A DNA stretch of 64,000 nucleotides. Origin: Diospyros lotus (taxonomy: Eukaryota > Streptophyta > Magnoliopsida > Ericales > Ebenaceae). The stretch is from contig NC_068348.1 in NCBI RefSeq assembly GCF_014633365.1, forward strand, positions 1,696,678 to 1,760,677. The letters run 5' to 3'. The notes below the pieces were generated by a model. That model saw only the letters and a program-made list of their open reading frames with translations, was not told the origin of the DNA and ran no database searches. The position numbers were made by a program, and so were the translations under genes. Of this stretch, positions 24,686-36,700 are shown piece by piece. The stretch's first letter is position 1. Each line of letters starts with the position of its first letter.

Positions 24686-25258
24686 TTGATAATTTTTATA
24701 TAAATAATTTTTAAATAATTAAATTATTTAAAATTTATTTTTTTAATATAAATTTCATACTTGCAATCTGACGTAATTTTTGATCATTATTTAATTAGCA
24801 ACTTTCATTAGGCATGTACTAGAAATGTACGAGCAATGTTCTGCAGGGGAAGTTGGAACCTATCTACTTGCTGTCAATGCTCAGAATAGGTGAGTTATGA
24901 ATACATATGACACTATGTTGGATTATTCTCAATGGCTTCTGCCTGCCTATGAATTAACTGATAATTACAAGGTTTTTATTTTTTAACTTTGCTCCCTGTT
25001 GAAGTGATCTGATAGATCACTTTAATATGGTCACTGTCTGCATAATCTAGAACAGTGTTGGCTGTTGCTGCCTGTAATATGATGCAGATCTTTATGGTCA
25101 ATTCTTACCATCTTTGTGTGACAGTCATTGAGATTCGATTCACATCCTTAAATATATCAAGGAGCACCAAACCAAGAATTGTTGTACAAAGATAAAAGGG
25201 GCATACTCAAGTGATTGGATAGTCTAATATAGATTGAGTGTCTCCTTCAAATAGATGC

Positions 25259-25633
25259 TATTACGGAATAAAATCGAATATAAACCACAATTAAATCAAT
25301 CAATTTAACGTGAAAAATTCAAATCTAAAAAAATTACGGGCAAAAAAAAATAAAATATCACTAACCAAATATTGGTAATACAAAAGTAATATAGTTGCAA
25401 CTAATTTCAAAGCATTGAACACTTATTTATAGATATAAAATTATTTATAAATAAACATAGAAAATTATATTCTGATCAGAAAATAATGCATGAGGATATT
25501 TCTCTAAATGAGATAAATTTCACATAAAATCGAATTTGACAATATCATAATCATAGTTAAATTCGAAATCATAATCACGGTTAAATTAGAAGTCACAATC
25601 TTAGTCAAATTTGAATTTCGAGTTATAATTGTA
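25259..25633 (-). repeat. 3' LTR of the nested non-autonomous element
   Basis: Starts TATTACGG and ends AATTGTA on the plus strand. It is a diverged copy of 26353-26743, with several small indels, so the insertion is not recent. Confidence 0.85.
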
Positions 25634-26352
25634 CCAAACTCCATCTTGACATGAAATTCAAATATGAAATTATTTAAAATTCTTTTTTCCAACAAAATCA
25701 CAGAAAAGTAATCCCCTGATAGATACCAACCAGAATTGCACCATGAGAAATACCACACAAAATTTATTGTAGTGGATATTTTCAACTGCACTTAAAATAT
25801 AGCCAAAGACCAGTCTTAACATATCTTTATTGATCTTAATAACTTCGCATTTATCAATATAAATCCCCTTGATAACTCCACCTTTATCTAAATCAATCCG
25901 TCCAAAATTGCACGCATCTTGACCTGTAACTGTGAAAATTAAGATATTTTGATATAATAATAATAGAATATCATAATTAAAGATAGCCGATATGAAGATC
26001 AAATAATCCCAAATAATGCCAAGCGATCGATAAACAAAATTCCAATAGAAAACAAACCAGAATACGAGATCTGGGCAGAGTTGTCAGTGGTAGCGATAAA
26101 GGCCAGTGGCTGAACGGTGGTGGCTAAGGCTCTAAAAACTAAAATCGATGAAGATGAAGGTCAAATGAAGAAGGAGGGATGCGTGAACGATGGCAGAGGT
26201 AGTGTGGTCAACAGTGACGGTGGTTGAACGACGGTGATGGCCGGTGGCGGCAGCAGTTGGTCAACTTGTGTTTTGGCTGAAAAATGATGCAAATCTAACG
26301 ACTGAAATCTACCAAACGTTGATGGTTTGATCCAACGGCTCTGATATCAATT

Positions 26353-26743
26353 TGTTACGAAATATGATCGAATACAAATCACAATCAAACCAATCAACCA
26401 CACACAAACACAGAATTTAACGTGAAAAACCCAAATAAAAAAAACTACAGGTAGAAAGAACAAAATATCATTAACCAAATATTGGTAATATAAAAGTGAT
26501 ATAACTGCAACTAATTCCAAAGTATTGGACATCTATTTATAAACCTAAAATCATCTATAGATGAACATAGGAAATCATATTCTGATAAGAAGATGATGCA
26601 TAGGGATACTCTTCCAAATAAGATAAATCTCATATAAAATCAAATTTGACAACATCATAATTATAGTTAAATTCGAAGACATAATCACGGTCAAATTAAG
26701 AATTCCAATCTCAACTAAATTTGAATTCGAGATCACAATTGTA
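26353..26743 (-). repeat. 5' LTR of the nested non-autonomous element
   Basis: Starts TGTTACGA on the plus strand next to the primer-binding site and ends AATTGTA. Being adjacent to the primer-binding site makes it the 5' LTR in minus orientation. Confidence 0.85.
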
Positions 26744-27192
26744 ATAGATGCTCTACTTCAAGATACTATATTCTTATTGGTGGCAATTTGATATCCTAAA
26801 AGAGTAAGAAACAAGATGTTGTCAGATCAAGTGCAGAAGTTGAATATTGTGTCATGGCTCTAGCAATATGTGAACTTATATGGTTAAGGCAATTACTTCA
26901 AGAATTATAATTTGGAGAGGTGGTGCAAATAAAGTTAATTTGTGATAATAAAACAAAGTTGCATATGACCTCTAATTCAATTTTTTATGAGAGAACTAAA
27001 CACATTGAAATCAATTCACTTTATAAGAAAAAAGATTTTGTCAAGATGTATTGCTACCAATTTTGTTAAGTCAACTGACCAATTAACAGATATCTTTACT
27101 AAATCTCTCAAAATCTCTCAAAAGTCCTCATATTAGTTTCATTTGTAACAGAGTTTTTGCATATGATCTATATACTCCAATTTGAGAAAAAG

Positions 27193-27399
27193 TGTTAGGA
27201 TAGTGCATATATTGTAGTTTAGCTACTATATTATACTTGTACTATATTAGTTTTGACTGTACTGTGCACTTTTTGGATATAATTAACTCAGTAACATCAA
27301 TAACATATACACCCATAGAACTTTTCTCTCTAGTTTATCAACTAACATGTCGTCTATTTACTTCTCAAAAACTAGATCAATTAATAGGATTTTCTAACA
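27193..27399 (+). repeat. 3' LTR of the truncated Copia element
   Basis: 207 bp with TGTTAG...CTAACA terminal inverted ends, preceded by a polypurine stretch. No matching 5' LTR lies in the window. Confidence 0.75.
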
Positions 27400-27715
27400 C
27401 CTTAACTCAAGAATGATGCAAATAGAATCTCTCACTTTTGGAACCAAAGTCCAAACACATCAAGTATCACCAGCCCCCTCATAATTTGATGCAAAAAACA
27501 TGCCCAAATCTGATTTAATCCCAATAACCCACTGTTTGTTTGGCTACTGCAACAAAACAAGAATCAATACAAACCATACCCAACAGAAAGGAAAGACAAG
27601 AGGGGAATGGGGTTTTCCGGCAATTGAGCTTCATGCAGGACCAGGTTCATTATCGAAGTCTAGTTTTATCATGTACAAAGTACAGACAAATTGATCAGGT
27701 ACAACCGGCGGGCCC

Positions 27716-30700
27716 TTAAGGATCAGCTTCACCAGCGACTGAATCGTCGCTAGAAGCATATCCATCTTCGCTCAACTCCTCGTCGCTAGACTCTTCTGGT
27801 GCAGCTCCGGCATCTTCTGGTCTCGCATATCTCTCACAGTACTCTGGGAAATGAAAACTGTGAGCAAAAGTTGATGGGCAAGCGAAATGCTGATCTTGTT
27901 AGGTTAACTAGGGAGTTGACATTTGTATGTATTCGAGAGAATAAAATGGCAGATGGTGATCCAACAGAAAACTGACGAGGACAAAATAGCAAAGCAGATA
28001 ATGGTTAGCTATATTGATTACACAAAGCAAGTATCGAAGGTGGGCTTCAAGTCACTGAAGGTCGTCGTTCACAATGACAAGAAAAGTTTAATTTGACTAG
28101 GAAAATGCATAGCTTTTAGGAACCAGCCTACCAGTTCAAACTTGCATTATAACATCTTGCACTGCAGGCACTATATCCTCTTCTTCTATTACTTTAGAAC
28201 TAGCTACTCGCCAGATTTCAACATCAAAGATACCAAATTGAATCTTAAATTGCACACATCCCAGTTAAGTTGAACTGGGATCAACCAGAGATTCCCAAAA
28301 CTTGCTTATTTATATACAGGACATACTACACGTCACTTTTTTCTGTGACAAAACAGAAACATTACATCTCAAATACCAGGACCTTTTGAGTCAGTTACGG
28401 GGAGATGTGTTATCAGCCATATGAAAGAGTGTTAGTATTCATGTACATGTTTTCTCCCACCAGCTTAACTACATTCTTGACACAAAGATAGCAGTTGCAT
28501 TCAATTGACTTATGTCCATAGCTAGTTTTAGTTTGAACATACCAGTCGTTTATGTAATAAATACTAAATACTTAGGCATTTGTTGCAGGTGGATCAAACT
28601 ATCCTTGGTTGACTTTCTCTCACTGGGAGGCCATCTCCACCGAAACAAAACACACCGATTTTGCATCCGATCTTGTTTTGTGAGGCTACTTTTCCATCTC
28701 AAGATCCTAGAGCCAGCTGTGATTACCTTGTATAAAGAGTGAGTTTTATCATATTTTAGCAGATTTCAAAATGATTTACTGGTATTCAACAAACAAAACG
28801 CATCCTAAGAAATGTGTATGACAACCATCCTACCGATGACAAAATCATTTTTATTAGTAATTATTATTCTTTTATGTGTAACATACCCTTTTATTTTTCA
28901 ATTTTTTATGTATGGCTCTTAGTCGCCCGTGCACAAAGCTTACTATTCTAGAATTTTAATTGGATTTCTTGATACTATAAGCCCCCTCTTCTATCTTCGG
29001 CCTTATTATCCAAAAATCACTGATGAAGCAGGCAGGAAGGGGTGAATCTTGTATAAAAGAGCTGAATAACACAAAGAACTCACAGGTTGTTTGGTATCCA
29101 GACTAAATAGTGATAGGATAAAGTTAAGGATGTGATAAATTAGTGATAGGACTAAATAATATTGCCTCCCATTTGGTAAAAAGAGATGTATTAGCTTAAG
29201 TTATAATTGTTTCATGTTTGGCATGTTAAATTGTGAGTGAGGTATTAATGATGATGTATTGTCAAATGACCAATTTACCCCTTAACTAACACAAATCAAT
29301 CTCATTTTATTTCATACTTTAACAATTTGGAAATCAGATCTGAAAATATGGAAACAAAATCAGTAAAAATCACCAACACAAATTATTTTGGAAATTCAGA
29401 AATCAGATCTAATATTTAGTGTTGAAGAATTCAAATTAGTTTTGCTTGGAAAATGGGAAAGAGAGAAATATTTGGAGAAACCTGATTTTATTTTTAAAAT
29501 CAGATTACAAGATTGGGATAAGGTGATAAGGTTGTTAAGGAGATAAGGTAAGGTTCCAAGATTAAAGGGATGAGGCAGTTTGCTAAAGATAATTCCAGCA
29601 ATTTTAAAGTTCAGTTGATATATATTTTGGAAGATTTTTTTGTGTATAAATACCCCCATACTTGAATTCAATAATGAACAAGTAAGGTTACCAAATTGTT
29701 CAGCTTATTTCATTCTTGTTCATCAGTTTATATGGTAATAGAGCCAGAAACCTTATTCGTGGCTGCTCTGAATGAAGCTGGGATGAAAAAAAATCCTCTT
29801 AAAACAGCCATAGACACGTGATGCTGGGAAAGAAGACACCTAGTACCCACGGGTTTGTGGAGGGCTTGCCACTTGTGACTTCCGAAGCTCATGCTAGCCG
29901 CAAGAACACCCAAAATCAGCATAGAACTAATGATAAATCCCAACTGAGGTGTGATTTCTGTGGCAAGCCAAGACACACTAGGGAGACATGTTGGAAGATC
30001 CATGGCAAACCACCTAACGGAAAGGGAAGCAAATCGGGTGAGCAGTCTTAACCGTCCTACTACCAATGAAGCCAAATCTAGTCCATTCAGCAAGGAGTAG
30101 ATGGATCATCTTCTAGAACTGCTAAAGTCCTATTCATCACTTGGTATTCCTAGTGGTTGTTTGGCACACACAGGTAGTAATCCCCTTGCATTCTCAGTTT
30201 TTTCCCAGTCTGCTCCTTGGATCATTGATTTAGGAGCTTCTTACCACATGACAAGCGTCTCTCATTTATTCAGTACCTATTCTCCTTGTTTAGGTGCCAA
30301 AAAGATTAGGATAGCAGATGGTAGTTACTCATCCATTGCAAGCAAAGGCCAAATTAGAATGTATGAGAATATTACCCATAAATCTGTTCTTCATGTTCCT
30401 AAGCTTGCATGCAATCTTCTATCTGTCAGTAAATTGTCTCATGATTCTAAGTGTCGTGCCATTTTCTATCCCTCTCATTGTACCTTTCAGGACTAGAGCT
30501 TGGGGAAGATGGTTGGCACTGTTAGAGTAATGAATGGGCTCTATTACTTTGATGAGATTGTTTTCAGTAATAAAACAACTCAGGGCTTTAGTAGTACCCT
30601 TTCAATCTAAATTTATTATCAAATAATGTTGTGGTATCGTAAATTAGGACATCCAAGTTTTCCATATCTTAGACACTTGTTTCCTAATCTGTTTAAAGGA

Positions 30701-33700
30701 ATGGATTGTTCAATTTTTCATTGTGAAATTTGCCACTTGTCAAAAATCCATCATGTTGCATTTCCTTTGAAATCTTATTGTGCATCAAACCATTTTATTT
30801 GATTCATAGAAATGTTTGGGGGCCTTCTAGAGTCAACACATTTTCTTGAAAAAAAATAGATTGTGACCTTTATAGATGATCATACACGTTTGTGTTGGGT
30901 ATATTTGTTAAGTAAAAAATCTAAAGTTGAACAAATTTTCAAAGATTTTTACAACATGATTGAAAACTAATTTCAAACAAAAATTGACATTCTTCGCACT
31001 AATAATGGAATTGAATATTTAATGAGTGTTTGGGAAATGTTCTGAAAAAAAAAAGATATCATTCATCAATCCACATGCCAAGAAACACCTCAATAAAATG
31101 GAATTGTTGAACAAAAAATAGACACCTACTTGAAGTAACATGTGCTCTTATGTTTTCCATGCATATTCATAAATATCTATGGGATGATGTTGTTTTAACA
31201 TCTTATTTGATAAATAAAATGCCAACACAGGTTTTGAAGTTTGGGATATCTTTAAATTGTTTTAAAATTTTTTTTCCCACATTTTGTTTGAACTTGGATC
31301 TTTCATTAAAAAATTTTGATTGCACGTGTTATGTTTATATACTATTATGACCCTAGGGATTATCTTGTAATTACTTACCTCTTATAAACTGTTGGGGAGG
31401 TTAGAAGGTAGAAAGGACTATTGTAACAGCTAGAGGAAATAGTTGTATGGCTAGAGGTCCTATTAATAAGAGACCTCCAGCACTCAAGAGGGATTACCAA
31501 TTGATTGAATGAATAACTTCCTCCCTCTTGATCTCTTTGTTCTTTCTATTCTCCCTCTTTTTCTCATTTTACAATCGGAATTACTAAATTGCCAGCCCTA
31601 ATTCAAGGGCTTGACAATTGTGGTATCAGAGTCGGATGATCCGGCTGTGGGAAGAGTTATGGAAGTCACACCACAATGGAAAAGCGTAGGACGAAGCAGG
31701 GTGCAATGGTCAAGGGAACACGATTGAAGCAGCTGGAGATCAGGTTAGAATCAATGGAGTTTGGGGCGACCCATACCCAAGAAAAACTACACCAAACGCG
31801 AGAGGAATTGGCTGAGTGGAGAGAAACCATGCAAGCGGCCATGGAGAAGCAACAAGAAGTGATGAACTAGTGCCAAGAAACGGTAAAATTGTAGGGACGA
31901 AGGATTGACAGTGTGCTAAGCAACTGTCTTCCCTACCCCAATTCCGTTTGCAGAATATCCCCCAAGACAGACCTCTGACCCAATCTTGCCATACCAAGGC
32001 AATTGTTCGGGCACACAAGGGATTCTTGACGAAGTAGATGAGGGTGCGGTTCAAGAAGTTACTGGAAGGAATCAGCAACAATGGACTTAGAACCATGTTC
32101 CGATGCCAAGATTGGAGATTCTGATGTTTGAAGGAAAGAAACCACGGTGGTGGGTAAGAAGGTGTGGAAGATTTTTTCAATTCTACCGAATCCCTGAAGA
32201 TCAAAAGATAAATTTGGCATCAACCTATTTGAATGAAGAGGCGGATTCTTGGTATCAAGGACGGGTACAAGATGAAGGAATGCATGGAAGCTGTGTAGAA
32301 TTTGTTGAGGGGTTATGTGATTGTTTCGGGGAGAAAAACATGACCAATGTAGTCGAAGAATTCAACAAGTTAAAACAAGAAGCGACTGTGGTTGAGTACT
32401 AAGCTCGATTTGAGGAGTTGAGATCTATGGTGAGCATAGTGCAATCAAGACTCACCGAGCAATATTTGGTATCGGTCTTTATTAGCGGATTGAGGGAAGA
32501 ATTGTGACCAATGGTGAAGATGATGACCCCTACACCCATGAAACAAGTTGTGGAAAAGGCTAGACTTCAAGAATTGGCCTTAAAGGCCATCTTCAAGAAA
32601 CACAAGATTCCCTATAAACCAAGTATCTTAGCAGAACAGTATGGAGGGGGAAACACAAGACCCTTGCTCACGTGGCATAATCAACCAGCTTCCAAGGCGC
32701 TAGTGAGTAACAATGGAAGTAAGGGGAATTTGATAGAGTAGCGAAGACAATTGGGGCTGTGCTTCAAATGCAAAGAAAAATATGGTCCTGATCACCAGTG
32801 CACAAGGCAGTTGATGAATATGGAGGGAGTTGTTGGAGAAAAGATGGAAAAATAAGAAGAAGAAGAAGAAGTGGCCGATGAAGAAGGGCTTGGGCAAGAA
32901 GAAGAAGAAATGCAAAGAGAGGAAGGAGGGGAGATTTCCTTCCATGCACTAAAAGGAAGCCCTATGGGACAGATTATAAAAGTGAAAGGTTAGGTGGGGA
33001 AACGAAGATTAATGGTGCTTATTGACAGTGGAAGCACCCACAACTTCCTTAGTGAAGCCATGGCTACAAGCCTTAAGTGTCTCATGACAGCCACAACCCC
33101 CTTGTCGGTAACTGTAGGCAACATAAGTAAAATGTACAACCACTATAAATGTATAGGATTTACATGGATCATATAGGGTCAAGAATTTGCAGTCAATTTG
33201 TGAATTTTAGAATTGAGTGGATGTTATATAGTACTTAGCATAGACTGGATGAGGACTGTGAGTCCTCTGACTTTTGACTTCAACAAGTTAGAAGTCATTG
33301 TGGTAATTGAAGGAAATAAATTGACTTTGTTGGGCAGCCTGGAGCAAGGAGAGTGTAAGCTAATTGGAGGGAAAAGACTGTAGAAGATGATGTTGAAGAA
33401 GGGAGGGCAGATAGCCCAACTCTATTCTATACAGGCTATGTAAATGGAAAGTGACAGTCAATCGAAGGTAGAACTTCAGCCTACCAATGCTAGCATTGAT
33501 TCCCAACTTGCAAATAAGGTATGTTTTTCAGATGACTTACATTCACTTTTGGTAGAATTTAAGGATCTATTTGCGGAACCTAATTCTTTACCACCCCAAA
33601 GACCCTTGGACCAGTTAATTTACCTTAAACCAAACTTAAAACCTGTCAATGTTAGAGCTTATTGATACCCTCTTGCTTAGAAAACAGAGATTGAGAAACA

Positions 33701-36700
33701 AGTTAAAACAATGCTAGACTCAACCATCATTCAGCCCAGCCAAAACCTCAAGTTCTAGTCAAAGATGGAACTTGGAGGTTTTGCATAGACTACCGACAGC
33801 TTAATTCCAACACTATTAAAAATAAGTTTCCTATACCCTTGATTGATGACCTATTGGATGAGTTATATGGTGCAAAAATCTTCTCTAAATTGGACCTTAG
33901 GTCTGGTTACCATCAAATTCGGATAGCACCATCTGACATTCATAAAACAACATTTAGAACCCACCAAGGGCTATACAAATTCATTGTTATGCCCTTTGGT
34001 TTGACTAAAGCCTCTGCCACCTTCCAAGGTTTGATGAACCAAATTTTCCTACCATATTTGAGGAAATTCATCCTTGTTTTCTTTGATGACATCCTCGTTT
34101 ATAGTCCCCCTATTGAATACCACCTCACACACCTCTGCACTACATTTGAGATCCTTAAGTCTCACCAATTGTATGTTAAGCTCTCAGAATGTACCTTTGC
34201 TGCGAAGGAGGTTGAGTATTTAGGACATATTATTTGTGGAGAAGGGGTATGAACTGATCCAAAGAAAGTGGAAGCAATGTTGAGGTGGCCTAGACCTAAA
34301 AATGTGAAGGAGTTGAGGAGTTTCTTGGGATTGATTGGTTATTACCAGAAATTTGTGCAACACTATGGCATTATCAGTAAACCTCTCACTGAGTTACTAA
34401 AGAAGGAAGGCTTTCAGTGGAATCACAAGGTGGAAGCAGCATTCTTAGCCCTTAAGAAATCCATGTCTATGGCCCCAGTATTAGCTCTTCCAAATTTTTC
34501 TAAACCCTTTATAATTGAGACAAATGCGTGTGAAACTAGTGTGGGAGCTGTGTTGGTATAGGAAGTGGGAGCTGTGTTGGTATAGGAAGGGCAACCATTA
34601 GCTTTTATAAGCCAAGCACACTTGGGGTTAAGTGTTTATGACAAGGAACTGTTGGCAGTGCTCAAGGTAATTGATAAGTGGCGTCATTATTTGGAAAGCC
34701 AATCATTTGTGATCCGCACAGACCATGAGAGCCTGTAATTTCTAGCCTAATAAAGGCTGCATACCCAATTACAGAGGAAAGGTGTTTCTAAACTCATGGG
34801 GTTGGATTATACTATTCAGTATCGACGAGGTAAGGAAAACATAGTGGTTGACGCATTATCAAGACGAAACAAAAATGCAGCCTGCCAAGCTATTACAGCT
34901 GTAGTGCCGGAGTGGATGACGGAGTTAGAAGCTAGCTATGGGCAGTCGAAGTGGCTTCAGGGTATTATGGCATAGTTGGCAATGCAACCTACTGCAATGG
35001 CAGATTATACATTGTCCAATGGGCTGATTAGGTACAAGGGCAAATTGGTAGTAGGAGATGACAATGCCTTAAAAGGATAAAATATTGCGGGCCCTTCATT
35101 GTTCTCCTTTGGGTGGTCACTCAAGGATATGAGCTACTTATCAAAAGGTCAAGCAATTATTCTTTTGGCCTAAGCAAAAGACAAATGTGGTGAAATTTGT
35201 GATGTCATGTGTAGTATGCCAGCGATGTAAGCATGAACTTGTGGCTTACCTTGGATCGTTGCAGCCTCTGGCAGTGCCCCAACAAGCATGGGAGGGGCTT
35301 TCCATGGACTTTGTGAATGGTCTACCACGGTCGAAAGGCAAAGATGTAATTATGGTGGTGGTAGATCGTTTGACAAAATTTGGGCATTTCATTAGTCTCT
35401 CTCATCCATTTACTGCACAAGAGGTGGCACAAACATTCTTAGATAGGGTGGCCAGCATACATGGTGTTCCTAAAACTATTGTCTCGGATAGAGACAAGGT
35501 ATTCACAAGTTCGTTTTGGCAAGAATTGTTCTGGAAGTTGGGAGTAGACCTATGTCTGTCCATTGCCTATCACCTTCAAACGAATGGCCAAACGGAAATG
35601 GTCAACCAGTGTCTAGAGGCATACTTGAGGTGTACGTGCTTCACTAACCCTAAGAGCTGGAATAGGTGATTGCCATTAGCATAGTGGCGATACAATACCA
35701 GCTGCCACAATTCTATTCGAAAGAGTCCTTTCGAAGCCATGTTTGGGTATAAGCCCACTTTGTTGCCCGTCATTTTAGAGTATTCCGCTATTATGGTTGA
35801 GGTGGAGCATTATTTCCAGCAGAGGCAATAGTTGTTAACAGTATTAAAAAGGGAATTGGCTACTGCCCGAAATCGGATGAAGCAGAAGGCAGAAAGAAGG
35901 AGGAGTGACATGATCTTTGAGACAGGTGATATGGTTTATCTCAAGGTTAGGAGGTTCTTGTAACAATCCTTTACTTCATTACCCCCTTCTAAGTTGAGTC
36001 CAAAGTATTTTGGACCTTACCCTATTGTGGCCAAGGTAGGGCCAGTAACATATCGGTTGCAACTACCAGAAGGGGTGACCAGCCATCTAGTGTTCCATGT
36101 TTCACTGTTGAAGAAAGCTACACAACCAGCTGATCCTACTCGAACAGACTTACCACCAAATGCGGAAGAGGCAGAAGAGGTAATTGAACCCCGTGTGTAG
36201 AAAAGAGTGTTGTACCAAGGAAAGTTACCTATAACTTAAGTATTGGTCCAGTGGTCTCATCTTTATCCGGACTACACTACTTGGGAATACCTCACAAATC
36301 TTTTGAAGCAATTTCCACGAGCTATGGGAATTCTCTAAATTCTTGAAGACAAGAATTATTTCAAGGGGTGGGGATTGTTACGACCCTGGGGATTATCTTG
36401 TAATTACTTACCTCTTATAGATTGTTGGGGAGGTTAGGAGGTTAGAAAGCGGAAATGATTGTTGTAAAAGCTAGATTAGGCTGTTAGGCGGTTAGAAGAA
36501 ATACTTGTATGGCTAAAGGTCCTATTAATAAGACCTACGACACTTAGGAGGGATTACCGATTGATTGAATGGATAACTTCCTCCTTCTTGATCTCTCTGT
36601 TCTTTCTATTCTCCCTCTTATTCTCTCTCTCTCTCTTTCTCGTTCTACAATTAGAATTACTAAATTGCCAGCCCTAATTCAAGGGCTTGACATATACCTA

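Larger units (their letters stand above)
25259..26743 (-). mobile_element. Non-autonomous LTR retrotransposon (TRIM/LARD-like) nested in the Copia remnant
   Basis: Two direct repeats of about 375 and 391 bp (25259-25633 and 26353-26743) flank a 719-bp interior without a retroviral frame. On the minus strand the interior starts next to TTGATATCAGAGCCG, a tRNA-Met-type primer-binding site (plus-strand 26335-26350). A purine-rich CAAGATGGAGTTTGG adjoins the other LTR. The element is flanked by ATAGATGC on both sides (25251 and 26744), which includes the target duplication. The host Copia frame resumes across it (SNRC / STSRYY). Confidence 0.85.
25130..27399 (+). mobile_element. Truncated Copia element: RNase H remnant and 3' LTR, interrupted by another LTR element
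   Basis: The left part (about 25140-25258) encodes a degraded ILRYIKG...QVIG...SPSNRC stretch of Copia RNase H. The frame resumes at 26753 with STSRYYIFIGGNLIS and EVEYCVMALAICELIWLRQ, then KHIEIN. Stops and frameshifts are frequent, so it is a pseudogene. A purine-rich tract (TTTGAGAAAAAG) precedes a 207-bp LTR at 27193-27399 that begins TGTTAG and ends CTAACA. The 5' portion of the element is missing. The LTR ends about 320 bp from the stop codon of the ubiquitin-conjugating enzyme. Confidence 0.85.
31343..36692 (+). mobile_element. Ty3/Gypsy chromovirus-type retrotransposon, nested in the Copia element
   Basis: 5' LTR 31343-31616 and 3' LTR 36376-36692, flanked by the 5-bp duplication TATAC (31338-31342 and 36693-36697). 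The primer site TGGTATCAGAGTCGG at 31621 fits initiator tRNA-Met, and a polypurine tract (TTCAAGGGGTGGGGAT) ends at 36375. Domain order gag, protease, reverse transcriptase, RNase H, integrase, chromodomain-like end ([16 protein letters not shown]) is Gypsy order. Numerous stops make it inactive. Its age is less than that of the host Copia copy. Confidence 0.93.
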
